A stretch of DNA of 64,000 nucleotides from Sulfurospirillum sp036802865 (GTDB lineage Bacteria > Campylobacterota > Campylobacteria > Campylobacterales > Sulfurospirillaceae), in contig NZ_DAIRVK010000002.1 in NCBI RefSeq assembly GCF_036802865.1, forward strand, positions 186,001 to 250,000, read 5' to 3'. The position numbers were made by a program, and so were the translations under genes. Below the pieces are notes generated by a model. That model was not told the DNA's origin. It worked only from the letters and a program-made list of their open reading frames with translations, and made no database searches. Shown here in pieces: positions 8,761-17,100 of the stretch (positions are counted from its first letter, which is position 1; each line of letters starts with the position of its first letter).

Positions 8761-8820
8761 GTCTGAAAATTCTCAAATAGAAATTTCAGACCATTTTCTT
8801 AATGTCAGGAAAATGGGTCG
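8761..8820 (+). other. Two mutually exclusive hairpins after the HEPN-like gene
   Basis: GTCTGAAA (8761-8768) pairs with TTTCAGAC (8784-8791). The same TTTCAGACC segment can instead join CCATTTTC (8791-8798) in pairing with GAAAATGG and GGGTCGAAA (8809-8823). The two folds cannot coexist, as in an attenuator, though a plain terminator cluster between convergent genes is simpler. Confidence 0.4.
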
Positions 8821-8855
8821 AAATAGGCTCAAATGCACAACGAGAGATAAAAGAC

Positions 8856-8880
8856 TGAGGAGCTAGATTTTAACTCCTCA
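8856..8880. terminator. Hairpin at the convergent junction before the GltD-like gene end
   Basis: TGAGGAG (8856-8862) pairs with CTCCTCA (8874-8880), with T-rich sequence on both sides. It sits 6 bases past the stop codon of the minus-strand GltD-like gene and probably ends the hydrogenase operon. Confidence 0.55.
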
Positions 8881-8886
8881 TTTAAC

Positions 8887-8896
8887 TTACATGTAA
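8887..8896. repeat. TTACATGTAA palindrome copy
   Basis: Exact 10-bp copy at the very 3' end of the GltD-like gene, overlapping its stop codon. Confidence 0.9.
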
Positions 8897-10311
8897 AGCT
8901 TCTGATCCTCAACAACGCCCAATTTTTGGGCTATCGCAACAGCGGCAGTTCTTCCATCAAGTGCAGCATTAACAACCAAGTTAGCGCCTCTTACCACGTC
9001 GCCACCTGCGAAGATGAATGGGTGCGACGTCTCTTTGTTTTCATCCACGATAAGCGTGTTTGAACGTCCCACAGAGAGGTTAAGTTCATCGTAGAAGCTA
9101 AAATGCTTGGCTTCAAAACCAAGCGCTAGGATGATGCTATCGGCGGGTAGGGTTTGAACGCTGTGTGGTTTGGTTTGCAGTTTTTTATTTTCATCCATGT
9201 AGGTTTCAAGAATTTCAAGTCCGACGACACGGTGTTCTGCATCGACAAGTGCTTTTTTAGGCAGGGCGTTGAAGATGAACTGTACCCCTTCTTCTTTGGC
9301 ATTGAGTACTTCGGCTGGACTTCCTGGCATACTTTTTTCATCACGTCTATACACACAAGTCACACTTTTGGCTTTATGGCGAATGGCGGTACGCAGGGCA
9401 TCCATCGCAGAGTCACCTCCACCGATGACGACAACGTGTTTGTTTCGTAAAATGGACTTTTGAAGGGCGTGATCAAAAAGGTTTTTTTGCGTTTGTGTGA
9501 GCAGTGTCATGACTTGATGTACGCCATCAGCATCTTCATTTTCCATGTCGGCACTGCGACCTTTTGGCACGCCAAGACCCAAAAAGATGGCATCAAATTT
9601 CTCTTGCAACTCGGGAATAGTAATGTCTTTGCCCACTTCGGTGTTAAGATGCACTTTCATACCCGCATTTTTCATCCACTCAAAACGCCTTAAAATAACA
9701 CTTTTGGGAAGCTTGAAGTTAGGAATGCCATACATCAAAAGTCCACCCACACGGTTTTCTCGCTCAAACATCTCTACTTCAATGTTGGATCGTAGGAGAA
9801 ATGTTGCACAGCTAAGGCTTGCTGGTCCACTTCCCACGACAGCGACTTTGAACTTTCGTCCTTCTTTTTGCCCATAATCAGGCACAGCGCCTTGCTCGTA
9901 CGCTGTTTCATTTAAAAAGACTTCGACATTGCCAATGGAAACGGCATGGTACTCAGTTTTTTCCAGTGTACACGAACTCTCACAAAGCCCTTTTTTAGGG
10001 CATACTCGACCAAGTATTTCAGGAAAAGGTGAACGGGCATTGGAGAGTTCAAAAGCACCTAAATAGTCATGTTCATATGTCTTTTTAAGCCATCTTGGAA
10101 TGTTGTTGTTCAAAGGACAGCCCGTGCGACAGAACTTAAACTCGCTTTCAAGGCCACGCAAAAGATCAATGGGGCATTGAAGACAACGGCTCGCTTGCGC
10201 CTTCGCTTCGCTCTCTTCAAAGTTATGATAAATCGGGTAATAATCCTCAACACGTTCCTCTGCAGGACGTTTTTTAGGGTAGGCTTTTGCGATTGTTTTA
10301 TATTCTCTCAT
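8887..10311 (-). CDS. GltD-like NAD(P)H-dependent FAD/Fe-S oxidoreductase
   Basis: 474 residues, typical of stand-alone glutamate-synthase small-subunit homologues. N-terminal cysteine cluster region (CLQCP, CRTGCP, GRVCPKKGLCESSC) for two [4Fe-4S] clusters; FAD Rossmann motif GSGPAS near 160; NAD(P)H motif GGGDSAMDA near 300; final FAD-binding GGDVVRGANLV. No gltB large subunit is nearby. It is the last gene of the hydrogenase operon, one base after hypA, so the likely role is moving electrons between NAD(P)H and the ferredoxin or hydrogenase rather than making glutamate; that role is inferred. Confidence 0.85.
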   Translation of the reverse strand: MREYKTIAKAYPKKRPAEERVEDYYPIYHNFEESEAKAQASRCLQCPIDLLRGLESEFKFCRTGCPLNNNIPRWLKKTYEHDYLGAFELSNARSPFPEILGRVCPKKGLCESSCTLEKTEYHAVSIGNVEVFLNETAYEQGAVPDYGQKEGRKFKVAVVGSGPASLSCATFLLRSNIEVEMFERENRVGGLLMYGIPNFKLPKSVILRRFEWMKNAGMKVHLNTEVGKDITIPELQEKFDAIFLGLGVPKGRSADMENEDADGVHQVMTLLTQTQKNLFDHALQKSILRNKHVVVIGGGDSAMDALRTAIRHKAKSVTCVYRRDEKSMPGSPAEVLNAKEEGVQFIFNALPKKALVDAEHRVVGLEILETYMDENKKLQTKPHSVQTLPADSIILALGFEAKHFSFYDELNLSVGRSNTLIVDENKETSHPFIFAGGDVVRGANLVVNAALDGRTAAVAIAQKLGVVEDQKLYM

Positions 10312-10312
10312 G

Positions 10313-10660
10313 CTATTCCTCGATGATTTCTATACTTTTGACATGTAACTCTTGCCCACCTATCATGGTAAAGTCTTCACTGTGACATTTTGGACAGATA
10401 AAATGGTTCTCTTTGACGACACTTTTTTCATGACACGTTGCGCATAAAAGTACGACTTCGCACAATTCTACAACCAACGTAGCATCGTGGCAGATGGTGT
10501 CTTCTTTGAAGGTGTCAAAACACTGTTCCAAAAAATGTATTTCAATGCCACTCAGTCTTCCCACACGTATTTCAAGGCGTTTAATGGCTTTGGCATGGTT
10601 TGTCTTCGCCTCTTTTTCGCACAAATCAATGAGTGAAGCGACGATGGTGTACTCATGCAT
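10313..10660 (-). CDS. hypA: HypA hydrogenase nickel-insertion protein
   Basis: 115 residues, the normal HypA length. N-terminal Ni-binding MHEYTIV (His2), and a zinc ribbon CATCHE ... CPKCHS at about 73-95. HypA delivers nickel with HypB to the large subunit. No other hyp gene is present in the window. The gene is 6 bases after the ferredoxin gene and 1 base before the GltD-like gene within the hydrogenase operon, which fits a dedicated or shared maturation role. Confidence 0.9.
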   Translation of the reverse strand: MHEYTIVASLIDLCEKEAKTNHAKAIKRLEIRVGRLSGIEIHFLEQCFDTFKEDTICHDATLVVELCEVVLLCATCHEKSVVKENHFICPKCHSEDFTMIGGQELHVKSIEIIEE

Positions 10661-10666
10661 GAAAAC

Positions 10667-11140
10667 TTAGCCTTTTTGCGCCATTAACCGAGTGTACTCA
10701 TCATAATCGACCAGCGAAATTGCATTGGTCGTACAGACGCGAACACACGAAGGTCCTTCTACGCGTTTGAAACAGAGGTTGCATTTAACCGCAACAAGAT
10801 GGTCTTCTTTAGGGCGCATCGTAATCGCACCGTAAGGACACACCAAGGAGCAACAACCACAACCCACACACGCTTCTTCATGAATCTTAACAAAATCATC
10901 CATCTTCTCGATGACGCCATGCGGACACACTGCCATACACGAAGGAGACTCGCAGTGCATACACTGAAGGGGCGCTGTTTTACCCTCAAATTTGACAACA
11001 CGGTTACGTGAAATAAGCGGCAGTTTCGTAGTATAAGCTTCTTCAAAAGCAATACCTTGGTAACTCGCCGCACAGGCTAACTCACAACTTAAACATCCGA
11101 CACATTTGGTACTGTCTGCAAATATAAAATGATGTCTCAT
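10667..11140 (-). CDS. CooF/HycB-like polyferredoxin
   Basis: 157 residues with four cysteine clusters for [4Fe-4S] centres: CVGCLSCELAC, CMHCESPSCMAVCP, CVGCGCCSLVCP and CNLCFKRVEGPSCVRVC. This is the CooF/HydN/HycB type that carries electrons between a redox partner and a group 4 hydrogenase. The stop codon of the large-subunit gene is one base upstream. No CO dehydrogenase (CooS) gene is present in the window, so CO need not be the donor. Confidence 0.88.
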   Translation of the reverse strand: MRHHFIFADSTKCVGCLSCELACAASYQGIAFEEAYTTKLPLISRNRVVKFEGKTAPLQCMHCESPSCMAVCPHGVIEKMDDFVKIHEEACVGCGCCSLVCPYGAITMRPKEDHLVAVKCNLCFKRVEGPSCVRVCTTNAISLVDYDEYTRLMAQKG

Positions 11141-11141
11141 C

Positions 11142-12230
11142 TTAACGCTCGGTACACGAAATACAAGGATCGATGCTGTTAAAAATCAGCGCAACATCGT
11201 CAATGCTGTTGTTTGGCATCATCACTTTAAGCGCCTCCCAGTTCATGTAAGTCGGCACACGCCACTTCATGCGCTCGGGTTTTTGCGAGCCATTGGTTTT
11301 GAGGTAATACACTAGCTCACCACGAGGCGCTTCCGTGCGAGAGATCGCTTCACCTTCAGGAATGAGCGTACGTGTTGGAAGGACAACATCACCATCTGGC
11401 AAAGCATCTAGGGCTTGATGAAGTAGTTTCATAGACTCTAAAATTTCATAAAGGCGCACTTTAGCACGAGAAAGCACATCGCCATCTTTTTGAAGCATGA
11501 CATCAAACGAAAGTTTGTCATACGCGGCGTAAGGAGCGCGTTTGCGTACATCGTTGTTGACACCACTCGCACGTGCCACAGGTCCTACAACGCCCAATTT
11601 TAGGGCATCTTCATAACTCAAAGTTCCCACACCACGAAGGCGTGTGATGAGTGTTTCATTGGTTTCAAAAAGCGCAATAAACGCTTCGATTTTACTTTTA
11701 TTTTTATCCAGTGTCTCTTTGATGGTTGTCATGAGTTTTGTGTCAAGGTCAAACTTTACACCACCGATGGTGTTGGCACTTAAGTCCATGCGATTGCCCC
11801 AAATAAGCTCTTTGAGGTCTTGAAAATCCTCTCTGGTTTCAAGAAGCTGTGTCATCAACGTTTTGTTGTGAATGAGATGGCTTAGCATTCCAAGGTTAAA
11901 CAAATGGCTGGCAATGCGCTTGATCTCATCGGCAACGACACGAAGGTAAAGGGCGCGTTCTGGAAGGCTGAGATTCGCTATTTTTTCCACTGCCATGCAG
12001 TAGGTAAACGGATGGTTGTTTGAGCAAAGTGCACACACTTTTTCAGTGATGATGAGATTTTGTAAAAAATTCTTTTTCAGCACGATAGATTCAATACCAC
12101 GGTGTACAAAACCGTTGATCATATCAACACTTTTTATGGTTTTACCATCCGTATTGGGTTCTATTTTAAAGTAAACCGGCTCTTCAAGTGCGACATCAAA
12201 AGGTCCTAAAATAACTTTTGTTTTATCCAT
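11142..12230 (-). CDS. Group 4 [NiFe] hydrogenase large subunit (CooH/EchE type)
   Basis: Start taken at the ATG at 12230 (MDKTKVILGPF), overlapping the upstream gene by 8 bases; the frame extends to 12275 but that would overlap more. About 362 residues. Both nickel-binding cysteine pairs are present: EKVCALCSNNH near 70 and DPCISCTER at the extreme C-terminus. The C-terminus ends just after the second pair, so no long cleavable tail is evident, as in CooH-like and Ech enzymes. Complete active site indicates a functional H2 enzyme. Confidence 0.9.
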   Translation of the reverse strand: MDKTKVILGPFDVALEEPVYFKIEPNTDGKTIKSVDMINGFVHRGIESIVLKKNFLQNLIITEKVCALCSNNHPFTYCMAVEKIANLSLPERALYLRVVADEIKRIASHLFNLGMLSHLIHNKTLMTQLLETREDFQDLKELIWGNRMDLSANTIGGVKFDLDTKLMTTIKETLDKNKSKIEAFIALFETNETLITRLRGVGTLSYEDALKLGVVGPVARASGVNNDVRKRAPYAAYDKLSFDVMLQKDGDVLSRAKVRLYEILESMKLLHQALDALPDGDVVLPTRTLIPEGEAISRTEAPRGELVYYLKTNGSQKPERMKWRVPTYMNWEALKVMMPNNSIDDVALIFNSIDPCISCTER

Positions 12231-12717
12231 GAATGACCCCTTTTTCAGCTTTGACTCTGTTCCAAAGTGACTCACTCACTTTGCCATTGATTGCCGATGA
12301 AAGCGAGTAATACTCATTGAGCACGCTCTCTTTAATCGCCTCATCAAGAAAAAGACGTTGAGGGTTGGGGTGATTTTCAATGGCAATACCATAAATTTCA
12401 CTCAGTTCTCTCTCCGTCCAGTCGGCACTTTTAAAAAGCGGAGTAATGGATGGAACACGTTTGTCCATAATGTGCAGTTTGAGATTGATCATGACACCAT
12501 TCAGGTCAAAATGATAGACCAATTCGTGTTCATCGTCTTTTGCATAAGCGGTTATCATACAGACACGTGCATTGAGTGTTTGAAGGATTTCTGCAAGTTG
12601 TAAGAGAAGATTTTTATCATCTATTTCACACCACAGACTATCACAGTTTGGTTCAAAATGGCAACGAAGAGCCATTGATTTGGTTATGTCGTTTAGTTTT
12701 ACATGTAAAGATTTCAT
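12223..12717 (-). CDS. Hydrogenase 30-kDa/NuoC-like subunit (CooU type)
   Basis: 164 residues. The second half has the NuoC/HycE-N signature (PSITPLFKSADWTERELSEIYGI, then HPNPQRLFLDE). In complex I-like hydrogenases this subunit bridges the large subunit to the Fe-S module. It sits between the ferredoxin-type and large-subunit genes, exactly the CooX-U-H order. A TTACATGTAA copy lies inside codons 4-7 and encodes LHVK. Confidence 0.85.
   Translation of the reverse strand: MKSLHVKLNDITKSMALRCHFEPNCDSLWCEIDDKNLLLQLAEILQTLNARVCMITAYAKDDEHELVYHFDLNGVMINLKLHIMDKRVPSITPLFKSADWTERELSEIYGIAIENHPNPQRLFLDEAIKESVLNEYYSLSSAINGKVSESLWNRVKAEKGVIHG
12699..12708. repeat. TTACATGTAA palindrome copy
   Basis: Exact copy inside the 5' end of the NuoC-like hydrogenase gene, read there as part of LHVK. 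Confidence 0.9.
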
Positions 12718-13143
12718 TTAAAGAACTCGCTTTGCAAATGTATGGTCACGTCTGCATTGAGGGCAGAGGCTGAAGAGCGATGTAAGCTCTTCTGTGACGT
12801 TTTTAAACCCTTTTTGTAGCATGGATTGTGGCACGTTAATCAGAGGAGCATGACACTGAGTACACGCACCATATTCGACCATATTGGCAGTAATAGCAGT
12901 GTATTTTTCACTTTGTGGTGTGGCTTGTGCTAGATCATTGCTAAGATAGATAGCACCCGTTGGACAAAAATAGGCACAGTTCCCACACAAGGTACAGGTG
13001 TTATGCCAGATGATAAAATCATAGCTTTCTTGAGGTTTAATACAGGAAATATTGATTGCTCCAGCAGGGCAAACGAACGCACAGGTTTGACACAGTACAC
13101 ATTCATCTTTATGAAAGTCTACTTTTCCTTTGTAGGTATTCAT
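12718..13143 (-). CDS. Hydrogenase Fe-S subunit (CooX/EchF type) with C-terminal zinc ribbon
   Basis: I use the ATG at 13143 (MNTYKGKVDF): it forms a 4-base ATGA overlap with the stop of the upstream gene and has AAGGTGA before it, while the frame from 13164 lacks these. About 141 residues: two [4Fe-4S] motifs, CVLCQTCAFVCP and CTLCGNCAYFCP, then a pair CTQCHAP ... CPQCRRDH that looks like a structural metal site not universal in CooX/EchF. NuoI-like role passing electrons from the ferredoxin to the small subunit. Confidence 0.88.
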   Translation of the reverse strand: MNTYKGKVDFHKDECVLCQTCAFVCPAGAINISCIKPQESYDFIIWHNTCTLCGNCAYFCPTGAIYLSNDLAQATPQSEKYTAITANMVEYGACTQCHAPLINVPQSMLQKGFKNVTEELTSLFSLCPQCRRDHTFAKRVL

Positions 13144-13553
13144 GCATTCACCTTTACATTCCAAAGTTCACACGCTTTAATGAGACCATCGACAATCGTT
13201 TGAGGCGATGGTGGACATCCTGCGATGTTGACATCGACATCTACGAAACGATCCAATGGACCTTCTATAGAGTAGCTGTCGCGAAAAACACCACCCGTAA
13301 TCGGGCAAATACCCATCGCAACGACCACTTTTTTGGAAGGGAGTCGCTTGAGTGTTGCTTCTAAAAAAGGTTTTGAACGTGCGGTGATAGAACCTGTGAC
13401 AATGACGATTTGTGCCTCATCAGGGTCGTTAGTGTAGGTGCAATGAAGGGTATCAAAGCCAAATTTTGGAACAAGGATGCTAGCTAGTAGCTCTACATCA
13501 CAGCCATTACACGAGCCTGCGTTAATACGATAAACGTTGATGTTATCCGCCAT
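13140..13553 (-). CDS. Group 4 [NiFe] hydrogenase small subunit (CooL/EchC, NuoB type)
   Basis: 137 residues. Cysteines for the proximal [4Fe-4S] cluster in SCNGCDVE, MGICPITGG and AGCPPSPQT. It is the first gene of the operon: no gene for CooM (antiporter-like) or CooK (NuoH-like) membrane subunit precedes it, and the next gene upstream is divergent. That makes the module L-X-U-H without the membrane arm. Confidence 0.9.
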   Translation of the reverse strand: MADNINVYRINAGSCNGCDVELLASILVPKFGFDTLHCTYTNDPDEAQIVIVTGSITARSKPFLEATLKRLPSKKVVVAMGICPITGGVFRDSYSIEGPLDRFVDVDVNIAGCPPSPQTIVDGLIKACELWNVKVNA

Positions 13554-13584
13554 AAAGGTCTCTTTAATTTTAAGTTATGACACT

Positions 13585-13613
13585 AAGATTAATTAAATAT
13601 GTAAAGATTAATT
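13585..13613. promoter_or_regulatory. Direct repeat AAGATTAATT in the hydrogenase promoter
   Basis: AAGATTAATT occurs at 13585-13594 and 13604-13613, a 19-base period (about two helical turns), 32 to 60 bases upstream of the hydrogenase start. Such spacing suits a dimeric response regulator, but the region is AT-rich and chance is possible. Confidence 0.4.
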
Positions 13614-13620
13614 TAAAGAC

Positions 13621-13639
13621 ATAATTGTAACACAATTAT
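13621..13639. promoter_or_regulatory. Inverted repeat ATAATTGT-N3-ACAATTAT in the divergent promoter region
   Basis: Perfect 8-3-8 dyad between the hydrogenase operon and the divergent HD-domain gene. It looks like an operator for a dimeric regulator (CRP/FNR-like size) rather than a terminator, since no gene ends here. Confidence 0.5.
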
Positions 13640-13749
13640 TGAGAAATTTATAAAATTTAATCATATATCACAGAATAAAAAATTATTTTGTTGCAAAGAG
13701 TTTTCATTAAAACGGTAAAATGCCTCATTACTATATATAAAGGACAAAA

Positions 13750-14313
13750 ATGCCTACACGAGAAGATGCGTTTAATCTGCTGAAAGCCTATAATGGTGAT
13801 GCACTGGTAATTCATGGACTTGCTGTTGAAGGAACAATGCGTTACTTTTCACAAAAAGCAGGTGAAGATGAAGAACTATGGGGTCTTGTTGGATTGTTGC
13901 ATGATTTGGATTATGAAAAATTTCCTGAACAACACTGCCATAAAACAGCAGAAATTTTACGAGAAAAAGGGTACAGCGAAGAGATTATACGTGCTATTAT
14001 GTCTCATGGATGGGGCATTTGTACCGATCTCGAACCACAGAGCAAAATGGAAAAAACACTTTACGCAGTCGATGAACTCACGGGGCTTATCACCGCATGT
14101 GCATTGGTTCGCCCAAGCAAATCTGTGATGGATTTAGAGCTTTCATCGGCAAAAAAGAAGTTCAAAGATAAAAATTTTGCCGCAGGAGCAAGCAGAGAGG
14201 TTATTTCAAAAGGGGCTGATATGCTGGGTGTCACGATAGACGAGCTCATTGTAGATGTCATTGCTGCTATGCGAGCCATAGCCCCTCATTTAGGGCTAGA
14301 GCTTAAAAACTAA
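13750..14313 (+). CDS. HD-domain hydrolase
   Basis: 187 residues. HD superfamily metal site: His in VIHGLAVEG, HD in LLHDLDYEKFPE, His in MSHGWGI and Asp in AVDELTGL. This pattern fits small HD phosphohydrolases often annotated as predicted hydrolases (HDIG-like), substrate unknown. Ribosome site AAAGGAC lies before the ATG. It is divergent from the hydrogenase operon and ends one base before the convergent NYN gene. Confidence 0.82.
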   Translation: MPTREDAFNLLKAYNGDALVIHGLAVEGTMRYFSQKAGEDEELWGLVGLLHDLDYEKFPEQHCHKTAEILREKGYSEEIIRAIMSHGWGICTDLEPQSKMEKTLYAVDELTGLITACALVRPSKSVMDLELSSAKKKFKDKNFAAGASREVISKGADMLGVTIDELIVDVIAAMRAIAPHLGLELKN

Positions 14314-14314
14314 T

Positions 14315-15097
14315 CTAGCGCCTGCGTCTTTTTGCGGGCGCTTTTTTAACAATCGGTCGGTAATCAACAATGGTTGCCGTTCCTTTTCCCGGGTAGCGAT
14401 TCATCTCAAAGTGTTCACTCAGTTTGGCAAGAAGCGAGGTCATTTTACTGGAACCATAGGTACGTGGATCAAAGTCAGGAGACTGTCGTTTGATGTAGGC
14501 ACCTGCGGCTGAAACGCTCGCCCAGCCTTCATCATCTTGCGTCTTTTCCCATCCTATCTGTAAAAGTTTTATAAGTTCTTTTAAACTGTCATCATTGGAT
14601 GCTGCTTTGTTGGAGGTTTTAACTTCGGGTGCCTCTTCGAGTGTTTCAGCATTGACGCTGAGATTTTCGGTGAAAATAAAGTCATCGCAGGCATTACGAA
14701 ATGAGATAGGCGTTTTGTGTTCACCAAACCCAAAGACATAAATTTCCGACTCTTTCAGACGAGAGGCAAGTTTGGTAAAGTCACTGTCGCTTGAAACCAG
14801 CGCAAAGGCATCGAATTTTTGCGTATAAAGCAGGTCCATCGCATCAATGATCATCGAAGCATCGGTTGAATTTTTCCCCGTGGTATAAGCAAACTGCTGA
14901 ATAGGCTGAACCGCAAGCTCGTTGAGGATCTCTTTCCAATTTTTGAGGTAGCTACTTGACCAGTCACCATAGGCTCGCTTAACGATAATATGACCGTGCG
15001 TAGAGAGTTCTGCAAGGATGAGTTCGATCTTGCTTTGTTGGGCATTATCGGCATCAATTAAGACAACAATTCGTTTTTCGTCACTGATATTTTTCAT
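14315..15097 (-). CDS. NYN-domain ribonuclease-like protein with OST-HTH/LOTUS domain
   Basis: I prefer the ATG at 15097 because AAAGG stands 7 bases before it; the ATG at 15103 would have the ribosome site only 1 base away. About 260 residues. NYN (LabA/PIN-like) domain at about 8-150 with VVLIDADNAQ, GKNSTDASMIIDAMD and LVSSDSDFTKLA, which give the acidic metal site. A LOTUS-like RNA-binding domain follows (about 175-245) and a very basic tail KKAPAKRRRR. Likely RNA processing; the target is unknown. Confidence 0.85.
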   Translation of the reverse strand: MKNISDEKRIVVLIDADNAQQSKIELILAELSTHGHIIVKRAYGDWSSSYLKNWKEILNELAVQPIQQFAYTTGKNSTDASMIIDAMDLLYTQKFDAFALVSSDSDFTKLASRLKESEIYVFGFGEHKTPISFRNACDDFIFTENLSVNAETLEEAPEVKTSNKAASNDDSLKELIKLLQIGWEKTQDDEGWASVSAAGAYIKRQSPDFDPRTYGSSKMTSLLAKLSEHFEMNRYPGKGTATIVDYRPIVKKAPAKRRRR

Positions 15098-15137
15098 GCT
15101 CATGCCTTTAGAAAGTAATGCACAGATTATAGCTTAG

Positions 15138-16361
15138 TTATGCTGGCTTGGCGTGTTCTTTCGCTACTTTCCATAAATAGGGTAAAAAAGCCGCAATGAT
15201 GATGAGCGCAATACAGCCTTGTAAAAAAAGCGTTTCATCTGCACCAATATAATGTGAGACCGTACCGATTAAAAGTGCACCAATAGGTTGCATACCAAAA
15301 AATGCCATGGCATAATAACTAATGACTCTTCCTCTCATTTCACTTGAAGAGGTTGTTTGAAGTAAGGTATTGATGATGGTTGTATGGAGCATCATACCAA
15401 AGCCTGCAATGGTGCAAAAGAAAAAGGCAAATGGCAATGTCTGTGAAAGTGAAAACAAAAGAAGCCCTAGCCCAAAAAGCGTGGTCGCGAGGATGAGTAG
15501 TTTTATCAGATTTGCTGTGTATTTTAACGATGCCAGTAAGATTGCTCCACTAAAGGCTCCTACGCCAACAAAACTGTTAAGATAGCCATAAATTGAGGCA
15601 TCACCGCCTAGAGTCTCTTTTGCGATAATTGGAAAAAGAGTTATATAGGGAAGGACAAGTAAACTAATGAGGGCAAGGAGCAAAATCAACACACCCAGTG
15701 ATGGTGTAGATTTGAGATAGTTCAGACCATCTTTAAGATCAGTCAGTACTTTCTGTTTTCGAGGATTTGGAATGTATGCTGGTAATTTCATATTAAGCAG
15801 TGAGCCAAGAACGGCGATGAAACTTAGGGCATTGAGCATAAAGCAAATCCCTGCTTCAAAAGCTTCAAGTGCGATACCTGCAACGGCAGGACCGATGAGA
15901 CGTGCTAAGTTCACCATGGATGAATTAAGGGCAATTGCATTGCCAATATCTTTTTGATTAACCATCAAGTGAATTAAAGATTGGCGTGCTGGTACATCAA
16001 AGGCATTGACTACGCCTAAAAAAAGGCTCAGTAAGATCAATTCTGTTACAGAATAATCTGTCCATATAACAATGACTGTCATGACAATCGCTTGCACCAT
16101 CGAAGCAATTTGTGTAAAGAGAAGCACTTTGTAACGATCGTATCTATCCGCGATAGCCCCACCTAATAATGAGAACAAAAAAGAGGGAAACTGAGAGGCA
16201 AAGACACTTAGTCCTAGGATAAAAGCAGAATGCGTTTGCACGTAAACAACCCAATATACAGCAGTTCGCTGCATCCACGTACCCATAAGAGAGACAGATT
16301 GCCCTGCAAAAAAGAGTCGATAATTTTGGCTTTCGAAAGCTCGGAAGGTATTGATGTTCAT
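15138..16361 (-). CDS. MFS exporter (EntS-like)
   Basis: 407 residues with about 12 hydrophobic segments and the MFS loop 2-3 motif GGAIADRYDRYK. The N-terminal FRAFESQNYRLFFAGQSVSLMGTWMQ is characteristic of the MFS_3 group that includes the enterobactin exporter EntS. Substrate cannot be told; no siderophore genes lie nearby. Monocistronic between genes facing other ways. Confidence 0.85.
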   Translation of the reverse strand: MNINTFRAFESQNYRLFFAGQSVSLMGTWMQRTAVYWVVYVQTHSAFILGLSVFASQFPSFLFSLLGGAIADRYDRYKVLLFTQIASMVQAIVMTVIVIWTDYSVTELILLSLFLGVVNAFDVPARQSLIHLMVNQKDIGNAIALNSSMVNLARLIGPAVAGIALEAFEAGICFMLNALSFIAVLGSLLNMKLPAYIPNPRKQKVLTDLKDGLNYLKSTPSLGVLILLLALISLLVLPYITLFPIIAKETLGGDASIYGYLNSFVGVGAFSGAILLASLKYTANLIKLLILATTLFGLGLLLFSLSQTLPFAFFFCTIAGFGMMLHTTIINTLLQTTSSSEMRGRVISYYAMAFFGMQPIGALLIGTVSHYIGADETLFLQGCIALIIIAAFLPYLWKVAKEHAKPA

Positions 16362-16498
16362 GGTGATAAATGCTCTTTGGTTGAATATGGAAATTATAGC
16401 GGAGTTAAGGTTTGAAACTGTTTTAGATAAATGTAGCGAATCATTGATTTATGTATAAATTATCCTATAATTATTTAACAATTAATGGGGAGGTATTT

Positions 16499-17059
16499 AT
16501 GAATTTGACAATGTTACGTAGGGTCTTTGTAGGATTATGTATATTATTTCCTCTCTATTCTTGGGCAGAATTCAAAGATGAAAATCTTTTACAGACATTA
16601 CCTAATGGCTATAAAATTGATTTCCAAACGCGAAAAGGAAATATGAAAATAATAGAGATGGTTCCCCAAAATGAATCTGTCAATAATTGGTCTGAAATGG
16701 TTACGACACAAGTTTTTTTCGGGCTTAATAATGCAACTCCCGAAAGCTTTCAAGCAGGTATTCAAAAGATGTGGGATGATTCCTGCAAGGATGCTGAGTT
16801 TTTTCATATAGCAAAAGATACCGAAAATGGGTATCCATTTACAATTTGGCTTCAAATATGTCCTTTAAATCAAAAAACTGAAAAACCCGAATATACACTA
16901 TTTAAAGCAATAAAAGGAAATGATAGTTTCTATGTTGTTCAAAAAGCATTTAAATTCGAACCTAGTAAAGAACAAATTGCATTTTGGACAAAATATTTTA
17001 AATCAGTTATGGTATGTGATACTAGATTAGCAGAGCGTGATTGTCCTAAAATAAACTAA
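16499..17059 (+). CDS. Exported protein of unknown function
   Basis: Start at the ATG at 16499 (MNLTMLRRVF), preceded by GGGGAGG; the frame opens earlier at 16451 without a ribosome site. 186 residues with a Sec signal peptide (about 1-24, ending SWAEF), then a compact soluble domain with three cysteines (DSCKDAE, LQICPLNQ, VMVCDTRLAERDCP). Base composition is A/T-richer than the flanks. I do not recognise the family; periplasmic location is inferred from the signal peptide. Confidence 0.65.
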   Translation: MNLTMLRRVFVGLCILFPLYSWAEFKDENLLQTLPNGYKIDFQTRKGNMKIIEMVPQNESVNNWSEMVTTQVFFGLNNATPESFQAGIQKMWDDSCKDAEFFHIAKDTENGYPFTIWLQICPLNQKTEKPEYTLFKAIKGNDSFYVVQKAFKFEPSKEQIAFWTKYFKSVMVCDTRLAERDCPKIN

Positions 17060-17064
17060 TGTTT

Positions 17065-17100
17065 TGTGAAGAAGAAAAAAGAGAATTTTTCTTCTTCACA
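17065..17100 (+). terminator. Strong terminator hairpin
   Basis: A perfect 15-bp stem (left arm 17065-17079 begins TGTGAAGAAG, right arm 17086-17100) with a 6-base loop, directly after the exported-protein gene and followed by T-rich sequence. Confidence 0.75.

Noticed and set aside
9154..9450. 98-codon plus-strand frame opposite the GltD-like gene
   Set aside because: Shadow of a strongly conserved gene on the other strand.
10667..11140. CO-oxidising function from the CooF-like ferredoxin
   Set aside because: No CooS carbon-monoxide dehydrogenase or CooA regulator gene is in the window; CooF-like proteins also serve other donors.
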